From contig NZ_JBAIYU010000006.1 in assembly GCF_036763085.1 (NCBI RefSeq), positions 1 to 64,000 of the forward strand: a stretch of 64,000 bases of DNA, in the 5' to 3' direction. A program made the position numbers and the translations under genes. This document shows positions 16,242 to 23,966 of the stretch, piece after piece. A model generated the notes under the pieces. That model was not told the origin of the DNA and ran no database searches. It saw only the letters and a program-made list of their open reading frames with translations. Position 1 is the first letter of the stretch. The number at the start of each line of letters is the position of its first letter. The DNA comes from JBAIYU01 sp036763085 (GTDB lineage Bacteria; Bacillota; Negativicutes; DSM-1736; Dendrosporobacteraceae).

Positions 16242-16279
16242 AAGATTTTAAAATTAAATAAGTAAGTTTAAAAACAACA

Positions 16280-16329
16280 AACCCTTCTATTAGATTGCAA
16301 AATTTGCAAAATCATAGAAGGGTTTTTAT
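16280..16329 (+). terminator. intrinsic terminator after the CAP-domain gene
   Basis: AACCCTTCTAT (16280-16290) pairs with ATAGAAGGGTT (16314-16324), followed by T5; loop of 23 bases. Confidence 0.75.
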
Positions 16330-16725
16330 TAATTATCTCGAAATATAAAATCTGGAATTTCAATTGAATAAGGCATTGTGAAAATTATATCATAGTTTCA
16401 TTTGGTTATTCAATAGATGTTTTCTAAAAGTGCAAAAATTTTTTGAATAATGAAGAATTTTTTGTAAGGATTGGTAGTAATAATTTTATAGACATCCTGT
16501 ATTTACATTTATACAGGATCGTTGTATAGTAATAATATTGACACAGTGGGAAAAGTATAATTATTCATTGATTGAAACCTATTGGTATATTATTATACGG
16601 ATAATTATGAGTTAAAATACTACTGATGTTAATATAGCGAATAATTATACAGTATTTCGCTGTATAATTTATATTTTGTTACCCTATATATAGAAAAAAG
16701 ATAGAGAGAGAGAGGAGATTGTTTA
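16330..16725 (+). promoter_or_regulatory. long upstream region of nifJ with paired ATACA/TGTAT motifs
   Basis: An AT-rich 396-bp non-coding region. ATCCTGTAT (16494-16502) and ATACAGGAT (16511-16519) form a perfect inverted repeat, and AATTATACAG (16643-16652) and CTGTATAATT (16660-16669) form another with the half-sites in the opposite order. Repeated CTGTAT/ATACAG half-sites suggest a regulator-binding region controlling nifJ. No confident -35/-10 pair is visible. Confidence 0.4.
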
Positions 16726-19700
16726 ATGGCAAGAAAAATGAAAACTATGGATGGTAACGCTGCTGCTGCATATGTCTCATATGCATTTACTGATGTGGCG
16801 GCTATCTATCCGATTACTCCATCTTCACCAATGGCTGAAAACGTCGACGAATGGGCGGCACAAGGCAAAAAGAATGTATTTGGACAAACCGTAAAGGTTA
16901 TTGAAATGCAATCTGAGGCTGGTGCGGCTGGTGCTGTTCACGGTTCCCTGCAAGCAGGTGCTCTTACTACTACATACACCGCATCTCAAGGTCTTCTGTT
17001 AATGATTCCTAATATGTACAAAGTAGCGGGTGAACTTCTGCCTGCAGTTTTCCATGTGAGCGCGCGTGCATTAGCTGCTAACTCCCTTAACATCTTCGGT
17101 GACCACCAAGACGTTATGGCTGCTAGACAAACTGGCTGCGCTATGCTTGCAGAAAGCAGCGTTCAGCAAGTTATGGACTTGGGCGCAATTGCACATTTAG
17201 CTGCAATTAAAGGCCGTGTACCTTTCATTAACTTCTTTGACGGTTTCAGAACATCACATGAAATTCAAAAAATCGAAGTTTTAGAATTCGATGAACTTGA
17301 AAAACTTCTTGATTGGGATGCAGTTGCTGCATTTAGAAAAAATGCTCTAAATCCTGATCACCCTGTTGTGAGAGGTACTGCACAAAATCCTGATATTTAT
17401 TTCCAGGAAAGAGAAGTATCCAATAAGTACTATGAAGCTTTACCTGAAATTGTTGAATCCTACATGGGCGAAATCAGCAAGCTGACTGGCAGAGAGTATC
17501 ACCTGTTTAACTACTATGGTGCACCAGACGCTGACAGAATGATTATTGCTATGGGGTCAGTTTGTGAAGCTATCGAAGAAACCGTTGACTACTTGAACGC
17601 TAAAGGTGAAAAGGTTGGTCTTCTTACAGTTCATTTATACAGACCTTTCTCCCTTGAGCATTTCTTCAAATATATCCCTGAAACAGTAAAAACAATTGCA
17701 GTTCTTGATAGAACTAAAGAGCCAGGCGCTTTAGCTGAGCCTTTATATCTTGATGTTAAAACTGCTTTCTACAACAAGGCTTATCAGCCTAAAATCGTTG
17801 GTGGTCGTTATGCATTAGGTGGTAAAGATATCGTTCCTAGCCATATCGTAGCAATTTACGATAACCTTAAAGCAGAACAGCCTAAAGACGGCTTTACTGT
17901 AGGTATCACAGATGACGTAACTTTCAAGTCCCTTACAATTGGTAAAGATGTTGATACAACTCCAGCAGGAACTACAGCTTGTAAGTTCTGGGGTCTTGGT
18001 TCCGATGGTACTGTTGGTGCTAATAAAAGCGCTATCAAGATCATTGGTGATAAAACTGACATGTATGCTCAAGCCTACTTTGCATACGACTCCAAGAAAT
18101 CTGGCGGTATCACCATGTCTCACTTGAGATTTGGTAAGCAGCCTATTAAATCACCATACCTAATTAACAAAGCTGACTTTATTTCATGTTCACAGCAGTC
18201 CTATGTAAATAAATATGATTTACTAGCTGGTTTAAAACCAAACGGTACTTTCTTATTAAACTGCACTTGGAACGAAGCTGAACTTGAAGAAAAGCTTCCA
18301 GCTGCTATGAAACGCTACATTGCTGACAACAACATTAACTTCTATATTGTTAATGCTGTTAAGACTGCTCAGGATCTTGGTCTTGGCGGCCGTTTCAATA
18401 TGATTATGCAATCTGCATTCTTCAAGCTTGCTAACATCATTCCATTAGATCAAGCTGTTAAATACTTAAAAGATGCAGTTGTTGACTCTTATGGTAATAA
18501 AGGTCAAAAGATTGTTGACATGAACAATGCTGCGATCGATAACGGAATTGAAGCTCCTGTTAAAGTAACTGTACCTGCTTCCTGGAAGAGTGCTGTTGAC
18601 GAAGCTGCTGCAGCTAAAGAAGTACCTGCTTTCATTAAGAATATTCTTGATCCTATGAACAGACAAGAAGGCGACAAACTTCCTGTTAGCGCATTTGTTG
18701 GCAGCATGGAAGATGGTACATTCCCACTAGGAACTGCTGCTTATGAGAAACGCGGTATTGCTATCGATGTTCCAGAATGGCAAGTAGAGAACTGTATCCA
18801 ATGTAACCAATGCTCTTATGTTTGTCCGCATGCGGCTATTAGACCAGTTCTTGCAAATGCAGAAGAAGTTAAAAATGCACCAGAAGGCTTTACTGTAAAA
18901 GCTGCTATTGGTGTTAAAGATACTAGCTACCGTATTGCTGTTTCACCTCTTGATTGTGCAGGTTGCGGAAACTGTGCAGATATCTGCCCAGCTAAACAAA
19001 AAGCACTTATCATGAAGCCTCTTGAATCACAAGAAAACGAAATTGCTCTTTGGGATTATGCTATGACTGTATCCCCTAAAGCAAACCCTGTAAATAAATA
19101 CACAGTAAAAGGCAGCCAGTTTGAGCAGCCATTACTTGAGTTCTCCGGAGCTTGCTCAGGTTGCGGCGAAACTCCTTATGCTAAACTTGTAACTCAACTA
19201 TACGGCGACAGAATGATGATTTCTAACGCAACTGGTTGTTCTTCAATCTGGGGTGCTAGTGCTCCTGCTGTTCCGTACACAACTAACCATAAAGGTCAAG
19301 GTCCTGCTTGGGCTAACTCACTGTTTGAAGACAATGCAGAGTTTGGTCTTGGTATGTACCTTGGTACAAAAGCTGTTCGTGAGAACCTAGCAAACGATGT
19401 TAAAGCAGCTATCGAAGCTGGCGTTAGTGCAGAACTTGAAGCAGCTCTTACTGAGTGGCTTGAAAACAAGGATAAAGGCGAAGGCACTCGTGAGCGCGCA
19501 GATAAAGTTGCAGCTCTCATCGAGGCTGAAAAAGGCAGCAACCCACTTCTTAACAAGATTGCTGGCAGCACAGACTTCTTGGTCAAGAGATCACAATGGA
19601 TATTCGGTGGAGACGGCTGGGCATATGATATCGGTTTCGGCGGCTTAGACCATGTGTTAGCTTCCGGCGAAGATGTAAATGTTCTAGTATTCGATACTGA

Positions 19701-20271
19701 GGTTTACTCCAATACAGGTGGTCAATCTTCAAAAGCTACCCCAGCTGCAGCTATTGCTCAATTTGCTGCTAGCGGTAAGAAGACAAAGAAGAAAGACCTT
19801 GGCATGATGGCTATGAGCTACGGTTATGTATATGTTGCTCAAATCGCTATGGGTGCTGATAAGAACCAAACTCTAAAAGCTATTGCTGAAGCAGAAGCAT
19901 ATCCAGGTCCATCCCTAATCATTGCTTATGCTCCTTGTATCAACCACGGTTTGCGTGTAGGTATGGGTTGCAGCCAGCTTGAAACTAAGCGTGCTGTTGA
20001 AGCTGGATATTGGGCAATGTACAGATTCAACCCAACACTTAAAGAAGCAGGTAAGAATCCGTTCTCACTTGATTCAAAAGAACCAAGTGCTAGCTTCCAA
20101 GAGTTCTTGATGGGCGAAGTAAGATACTCTTCCTTGAAGAGACAATATCCTGAATTCGCTGATGCTCTGTTCGCTAAAACTGAACAAGATGCAAAAGAAA
20201 GACTTGAAGGATACAAAAAACTTGCAGGCTTAGGCTGCGCAACACAAGAAGTAGCAGCTAGCAAAGAGTAA
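16726..20271 (+). CDS. nifJ: pyruvate:ferredoxin (flavodoxin) oxidoreductase
   Basis: The one-piece homodimeric enzyme that oxidises pyruvate with CoA to acetyl-CoA, CO2 and reduced ferredoxin. Its length of 1181 aa is full size. Domain order: YPITPSSPMAE (about 28-38) in the pyrimidine domain; a gamma domain in the middle; two CxxCxxCxxxCP ferredoxin motifs (near residues 690 and 743); and the TPP domain with GDGWAYDIGFGGLDHV (about 962-977) and YSNTGGQSSKATP. It is a single-gene unit with a long upstream region and a strong terminator. Its codon use looks biased to favoured codons, in keeping with a highly expressed catabolic enzyme. It would oxidise pyruvate released by the citramalate lyase pathway at 50-60 kb. 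Confidence 0.98.
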   Translation: MARKMKTMDGNAAAAYVSYAFTDVAAIYPITPSSPMAENVDEWAAQGKKNVFGQTVKVIEMQSEAGAAGAVHGSLQAGALTTTYTASQGLLLMIPNMYKVAGELLPAVFHVSARALAANSLNIFGDHQDVMAARQTGCAMLAESSVQQVMDLGAIAHLAAIKGRVPFINFFDGFRTSHEIQKIEVLEFDELEKLLDWDAVAAFRKNALNPDHPVVRGTAQNPDIYFQEREVSNKYYEALPEIVESYMGEISKLTGREYHLFNYYGAPDADRMIIAMGSVCEAIEETVDYLNAKGEKVGLLTVHLYRPFSLEHFFKYIPETVKTIAVLDRTKEPGALAEPLYLDVKTAFYNKAYQPKIVGGRYALGGKDIVPSHIVAIYDNLKAEQPKDGFTVGITDDVTFKSLTIGKDVDTTPAGTTACKFWGLGSDGTVGANKSAIKIIGDKTDMYAQAYFAYDSKKSGGITMSHLRFGKQPIKSPYLINKADFISCSQQSYVNKYDLLAGLKPNGTFLLNCTWNEAELEEKLPAAMKRYIADNNINFYIVNAVKTAQDLGLGGRFNMIMQSAFFKLANIIPLDQAVKYLKDAVVDSYGNKGQKIVDMNNAAIDNGIEAPVKVTVPASWKSAVDEAAAAKEVPAFIKNILDPMNRQEGDKLPVSAFVGSMEDGTFPLGTAAYEKRGIAIDVPEWQVENCIQCNQCSYVCPHAAIRPVLANAEEVKNAPEGFTVKAAIGVKDTSYRIAVSPLDCAGCGNCADICPAKQKALIMKPLESQENEIALWDYAMTVSPKANPVNKYTVKGSQFEQPLLEFSGACSGCGETPYAKLVTQLYGDRMMISNATGCSSIWGASAPAVPYTTNHKGQGPAWANSLFEDNAEFGLGMYLGTKAVRENLANDVKAAIEAGVSAELEAALTEWLENKDKGEGTRERADKVAALIEAEKGSNPLLNKIAGSTDFLVKRSQWIFGGDGWAYDIGFGGLDHVLASGEDVNVLVFDTEVYSNTGGQSSKATPAAAIAQFAASGKKTKKKDLGMMAMSYGYVYVAQIAMGADKNQTLKAIAEAEAYPGPSLIIAYAPCINHGLRVGMGCSQLETKRAVEAGYWAMYRFNPTLKEAGKNPFSLDSKEPSASFQEFLMGEVRYSSLKRQYPEFADALFAKTEQDAKERLEGYKKLAGLGCATQEVAASKE

Positions 20272-20284
20272 TAATTAAATTATT

Positions 20285-20326
20285 AAAGGCATCTGATGAC
20301 TTGGTCATCAGATGCCTTTTCTTTTT
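20285..20326. terminator. terminator after nifJ
   Basis: A 16-bp stem (AAAGGCATCTGATGAC with its complement, 20285-20300 and 20304-20319) followed by a T-rich tract. Confidence 0.8.
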
Positions 20327-20345
20327 GATATATATTAAAAGAAGA

Positions 20346-20696
20346 TCAGAATTTATTAACAAATCCTTGAATGAGCGGGTAGTTATAGAGTTTTCCATCA
20401 AGAACGCGTAAAGACGCAATTAATGATGTAATTACAAGGGAAATCCAAAGAATTGCAAGTATTGGGATAAGCAGTATGCCAATAAGTAATGAGCAAAGTA
20501 TAGATACAACTAAAGAAACAATTAAAATTGCTAAATGGGCGATTAAAGCCTGTTTGGAGTGATGATATACAAAAGGATCATCTTTTTTTAATAGCATCAA
20601 TATTAAAGGGGCAATAATAAAGCCTACGCCTCCTAAAAAATATGCTGTATGAGCAATAATTGCAAAAAGCTTTTGCTCTCCAGATACTGTTTCCAT
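20346..20696 (-). CDS. DUF4870 (Tic20-like) small membrane protein
   Basis: A 116-residue protein with three hydrophobic segments (about residues 12-35, 52-78, 80-95). The family pattern is KLFAIIAHTAYFLGG at the start, DDPFVYHHSKQALIAH in the middle and a C-terminal ASLRVLDGKLYNYPLI segment. The start is ATG 20696 with GGGAGGT upstream; the frame is open 18 codons further but that part lacks a ribosome binding site. The function of DUF4870 is not established. It converges on nifJ. Confidence 0.82.
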   Translation of the reverse strand: METVSGEQKLFAIIAHTAYFLGGVGFIIAPLILMLLKKDDPFVYHHSKQALIAHLAILIVSLVVSILCSLLIGILLIPILAILWISLVITSLIASLRVLDGKLYNYPLIQGFVNKF

Positions 20697-20965
20697 AAAG
20701 TACCTCCCTGGAAATATCATTTTAATCTTTATTATAATATATGATATCACCTATTGGGATTAACATCATCATAAAGAAGGTTGTTCGCAAGACTTGATAA
20801 TTAAAATTGCATATTTTAGTGCTTACTGCATATAAATATTTTTGTCGGTTCTTTCCGCCTTGCTCCACATTGCAAAAACTTTAGATCATAAAGTTATTAA
20901 ATTGCAATTTTAGAAATAAAATTCTGTATATTGAAATTTAATCGAATTGTAGGTGAGAATAGTTG
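20697..20965. other. non-coding intergenic stretch
   Basis: Between divergent small genes I see only AT-rich sequence and one short hairpin (AACTTTA/TAAAGTT near 20877-20895). No convincing ORF or RNA gene is present. Confidence 0.5.
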
Positions 20966-20994
20966 TTGACCAATAGTTTGAATTAATGTATAAT
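20966..20994 (+). promoter_or_regulatory. promoter of the 67-residue gene
   Basis: TTGACC (20966-20971), exactly 17 bases and TATAAT (20989-20994) form a near-consensus sigma-A promoter. The predicted start near 21001 rules out an upstream translation start at 20986. Confidence 0.75.
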
Positions 20995-21045
20995 AACGGA
21001 ACGCCTAGTTTCCATATTTTTCAAGTTACAAAGGAGGATGTTACA

Positions 21046-21249
21046 ATGGTTGAGAAAAGAATAAAGCATTTATATAATAGGCTAATGGCATTAGGATATT
21101 CACCGTTTCATGTAGAACGAATATTGCAGGAAACTATTGGCATTCAAGATATATCTACCGTTGAATACGATCAGCAGCAAGACCTGATAAAGGTATTAGA
21201 GGAATACGAAAAACTTGGTACAGAATATATGATAGCTTATAGCAAGTAG
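21046..21249 (+). CDS. small hypothetical protein, 67 aa
   Basis: A soluble, charged protein with an RIKHLYNRLMALGYSPFHVE start and a helical C-terminal part. I do not recognise a family. The start is certain: near-consensus promoter at 20966-20994, AAGGAGG at 21031-21037 and ATG at 21046. A bidirectional terminator separates it from the convergent tandem-repeat gene. Its own strong promoter, ribosome binding site and terminator show that it is a real gene; the function is unknown. Confidence 0.75.
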   Translation: MVEKRIKHLYNRLMALGYSPFHVERILQETIGIQDISTVEYDQQQDLIKVLEEYEKLGTEYMIAYSK

Positions 21250-21280
21250 TTTATGAATAAATCAGAGTTATATGTTATAA

Positions 21281-21320
21281 GATGAAAGGCGATTAAGCTT
21301 CAGCTTAATCGCCTTTCATC
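21281..21320. terminator. bidirectional terminator hairpin
   Basis: A perfect 19-bp stem (21281-21299 with 21302-21320) with a two-base centre lies between two convergent genes. No long T-run follows on either strand. Confidence 0.65.
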
Positions 21321-21327
21321 TACTTTA

Positions 21328-21777
21328 TTAAGCTTTTCCGTTTGCGTCGTACTGGGAAGTCAATGAGCCTGTTTTACTAGTTTTTTTACTGTTAGTTGAT
21401 AGAGTTGAAGAAGAGTAGTCGCCGTTAGCATCGGAAAGAGCAGTCATTGTACCATACTGTGATTTGCTGGCGCTAGTGCTGCCCGCGAAGCCGCTTGTTG
21501 TTGAGGAAGAGTAGTCGTTGTTAGCATCGGAAAGAGCAGTCATTGTACCATACTGTGATTTGCTGGCGTTAGTGCTGCCCGAGAAACCGCTTGTTGTAGA
21601 GGAAGAGTAGTCGCTGTTAGCATCGGAAAGTGCAGTCATAGTACCATATTGTGTTTTGCTGGCACTAGTGCTAGGAGAAGAGCTTGTTGTAGAGGAAGTG
21701 TAGTCACCGTTAGCATCTGAAAGAGCAGTCATAGTACCAAATTTAGCTTTACTTTCTGATGTTTTTTTAGAGTTCAT
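21328..21777 (-). CDS. Ser/Thr-rich tandem-repeat protein, 149 aa
   Basis: Four copies of a roughly 32-residue unit make up most of the protein. Each holds a conserved core YGTMTALSDAN (residues 13-23 with F for Y, then 44-54, 76-86, 108-118), followed by GDY and a run of Ser and Thr, then a variable linker. A degenerate fifth end reads SQYDANGKA. There is no signal peptide, membrane segment or cysteine. The start is supported by AAAGGAGG. I do not recognise the family. The composition suggests a disordered or fibrous structural protein, perhaps of the spore or stress type, but nothing in the sequence proves that. Confidence 0.75.
   Translation of the reverse strand: MNSKKTSESKAKFGTMTALSDANGDYTSSTTSSSPSTSASKTQYGTMTALSDANSDYSSSTTSGFSGSTNASKSQYGTMTALSDANNDYSSSTTSGFAGSTSASKSQYGTMTALSDANGDYSSSTLSTNSKKTSKTGSLTSQYDANGKA
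21424..21741 (-). repeat. tandem coding repeats, period 93-96 bp
   Basis: The four cores encoding YGTMTALSDAN lie at 21709-21741, 21616-21648, 21520-21552 and 21424-21456. Units 3 and 4 are nearly identical in DNA, which suggests recent duplication or recombination. Confidence 0.85.
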
Positions 21778-21998
21778 TCGAAAACCTCCTTTAAATTAAA
21801 TTCGACTCCTTTTATAGTATCTAAATCTTTTGCTAAACAATGCGTGGAATTATTTGCAACCATATCTCTTTATAAATAGAAAGGACAAATGTATACTAAT
21901 ATCTGAAATTACGACAATATATTAGCTTATAAATACAACAATGTTCGCGTGTACAAAACAAATGTTATAAATATATCGAAAAAATTAACAAAAATAGC

Positions 21999-22027
21999 TT
22001 GACAAAATGACTCCAGATTGGGATAAT
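21999..22027 (+). promoter_or_regulatory. promoter of the ilv-leu operon
   Basis: TTGACA (21999-22004), 17 bases, GATAAT (22022-22027). Transcription would start near 22034, about 60 bases before T-box stem I. Confidence 0.75.
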
Positions 22028-22103
22028 GTATACAACGTTACAAGGTTACACCTTGATACAAACGAAGTATAAATTACGAAACTTAATGATAAAAGTAATG
22101 ATT

Positions 22104-22345
22104 GGGAATAAGGCACGGATAATCGTTTCAGAGAGCCGGTGGATGCTGTGAACCGGTACGATATGTTGCTAGACTCACCCATGAACTCTTTTGCTGAAAC
22201 CGGCTGCTTAGCAGCCTGAGATAGGTGAAAGCGCAGCCTTGCGTTATAGGGGAAGTTGGTAATCCAGCGATGTAAGTATAATGTAGGGTGGTACCGCGGT
22301 TAATAACCGCCCCTATTGACGGATAGGTCAATAGGGGCGGTTTTA
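22104..22345 (+). ncRNA. T-box leader, candidate leucine specifier, with terminator
   Basis: A complete T-box riboswitch. Stem I begins around 22110 (CAGAGAGCCGG...GTGAACCGG) and has CTC at 22174-22176 in the specifier position, followed by ACC, which would read tRNA-Leu. The T-box sequence AGGGTGGTACCGCGG is at 22285-22299. The terminator is a 16-bp stem (22305-22320 with 22327-22342) followed by T4. Uncharged tRNA-Leu should stabilise the antiterminator and switch on the branched-chain amino-acid operon downstream. Confidence 0.92.
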
Positions 22346-22371
22346 TATTCCTAGTAAAGGGAGGGATGCCA

Positions 22372-22902
22372 TTGAAGCACGTATTGTCGGTATTAGTACA
22401 AAATCAGCCAGGAGTATTGGTTCGTGTCGCCAGTATGTTTTCACGCCGTGAGTTTAATATAGACAGTTTAGCTGTTGGTGTTACCCAACTTCCCGAGTAT
22501 TCTCGGATGACAGTCGTAGTTCACGGTGATCAAGCAATAGTTACTCAGATGATCAAACAGCTTGAAAAGCTAGTTGAAGTTGTTGCCGTACAGATACTGC
22601 CATCACATTCATCAGTAAGCCGCGGCATGACACTCCTAAAAATTAATGCTGATGGCGAAAAAAGATCAGAGATACTTAAAATGGCTGAAATATTTCGTGC
22701 CAAAGTAGTAGATGCCCAAAAGGCGACACTGATTTTGGAGATTACTGGTGACGATGAAAAGATTGATGCCTTTACCGAATTATTAGCACCGTATGGAATT
22801 TTGGAAACAATCCGCACTGGGTTAATCGGCTTAGAGCGGGGAGATAATACAATTTACAAAAGATGTGAGGAGAGAGATAATTATGGCGAAAATGTATTAT
22901 GA
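22372..22902 (+). CDS. ilvN: acetolactate synthase, small (regulatory) subunit
   Basis: The ACT-domain regulatory subunit (176 aa) that binds valine and activates the catalytic subunit. The N-terminal ACT domain reads MKHVLSVLVQNQPGVLVRVASMFSRREFNIDSL in outline, and a second ACT-like domain follows (KINADGEKRSEILKMAEIF onward). I place the start at TTG 22372, six bases after the GGGAGGG site, because the family begins MKHxLSVLV; the ATG at 22366 abuts the ribosome binding site. Unusually, the catalytic partner ilvB is not next to it but six genes away at the other end. The end overlaps ilvC by 20 bases. Confidence 0.93.
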   Translation: MKHVLSVLVQNQPGVLVRVASMFSRREFNIDSLAVGVTQLPEYSRMTVVVHGDQAIVTQMIKQLEKLVEVVAVQILPSHSSVSRGMTLLKINADGEKRSEILKMAEIFRAKVVDAQKATLILEITGDDEKIDAFTELLAPYGILETIRTGLIGLERGDNTIYKRCEERDNYGENVL

Positions 22903-23878
22903 ACAAGATGCAAACTGGGATATGATCCAAGGTAAGACTGTAGCGGTTATTGGGTATGGTAGCCAAGGGCATGCGCATGCTCTTAATCTTAAAGATAGCG
23001 GAGTAAGAGTAATTGTAGGTTTATATGAAGGTAGTAAGTCTTGGAATAAGGCTGAGGCTGAAGGGCTTACAGTAGCTCCGGTAGCTCAAGCAGTTGCTGC
23101 AGCAGATATTACTATGATTCTTATCCCAGACGAAAAACAAGCAAAAGTGTATAAAGAAGATATTGCCCCAAATCTAAAAGCTGGCAGCGCATTGGTGTTT
23201 GCTCACGGTTTTAATATTCACTTCAATCAAATTGTTCCTCCAGATGATGTTGATGTATTCATGGTAGCTCCAAAAGGTCCTGGACATCTAGTGCGCCGGG
23301 TATTTACTGAAGGCGGCGGCGTACCTTGCCTAATGGCAGTATATCAAGACTATACAGGTACTGCCCAAGAAGTTGCTTTGGCTTACGCTCGAGGTATTGG
23401 CGGAGCGAGAGCAGGCGTACTTCCAACTACATTTAAAGATGAGACTGAAACCGACTTATTTGGCGAACAGGCTGTACTTTGCGGTGGTTGTACTGAACTT
23501 ATCAAAGCAGGCTTTGACACCCTTGTAGAAGCAGGTTATGAACCAGAATTGGCATACTTTGAGTGTCTGCATGAAATGAAATTGATTGTAGATTTAATGT
23601 ATGAAGGCGGAATGGCTGCGATGCGCTACTCTATCAGTGATACTGCTGAATATGGTGATTATATGATCGGTAAGCGTATTGTAACTGATGAGACTCGTGC
23701 CGAAATGAAGAAAGTATTAGCTGAGATTCAAAACGGTATATTCGCAAGAAATTGGATTTTAGAAAACCAATCTAATCGGGCTGAGTTTTCAGCAACTCGT
23801 CGTAGAGAAGCTGAACACCAAATCGAAAAAGTAGGTAAAGAACTGCGTTCAATGATGACATGGTTGAATAAGAAGTAA
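22883..23878 (+). CDS. ilvC: ketol-acid reductoisomerase
   Basis: Converts acetolactate or acetohydroxybutyrate to dihydroxy acids with NADPH and Mg. It is a class I enzyme of 331 aa. The Rossmann loop GYGSQGHAHALNLKDSG is at about 23-39, and APKGPGHLVRRVF (about 131-143) and the ALAYARGIGG region follow. The C-terminal knotted domain carries the acidic metal ligands (ETDLFGEQAVLCGG and ELAYFECLHEMKLI). Start ATG 22883, after GAGGAGAGAG; the frame is open six codons earlier but without a better site. Confidence 0.97.
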   Translation: MAKMYYEQDANWDMIQGKTVAVIGYGSQGHAHALNLKDSGVRVIVGLYEGSKSWNKAEAEGLTVAPVAQAVAAADITMILIPDEKQAKVYKEDIAPNLKAGSALVFAHGFNIHFNQIVPPDDVDVFMVAPKGPGHLVRRVFTEGGGVPCLMAVYQDYTGTAQEVALAYARGIGGARAGVLPTTFKDETETDLFGEQAVLCGGCTELIKAGFDTLVEAGYEPELAYFECLHEMKLIVDLMYEGGMAAMRYSISDTAEYGDYMIGKRIVTDETRAEMKKVLAEIQNGIFARNWILENQSNRAEFSATRRREAEHQIEKVGKELRSMMTWLNKK

Positions 23879-23884
23879 TAACAA

Positions 23885-23935
23885 GAGGCTGTTGATAAAC
23901 GAAATGAGGTAACTCATTAGTTTCTTAACAGCCTC
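23885..23935 (+). promoter_or_regulatory. extended hairpin between ilvC and leuA
   Basis: GAGGCTGTT (23885-23893) pairs with AACAGCCTC (23927-23935) and an inner AATGAG/CTCATT stem continues it. No T-run follows, so it looks like an RNA-processing or mRNA-stability element inside the operon rather than a full terminator. Confidence 0.45.
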
Positions 23936-23966
23936 ACTGATAAAAAGATATTGAGGGGTGTGCGTT

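Noticed and set aside
16538..16561. TTGACA followed by TATAAT upstream of nifJ as a promoter
   Set aside because: The spacer is only 12 bases, too short for a sigma-A promoter.
21424..21741. Possible CRISPR-like or non-coding direct repeats
   Set aside because: The 93-96 bp period stays in frame and encodes a conserved protein motif, with no unique spacers.
22128..22331. 67-codon minus-strand frame
   Set aside because: It lies within the T-box leader on the opposite strand and has no ribosome binding site.
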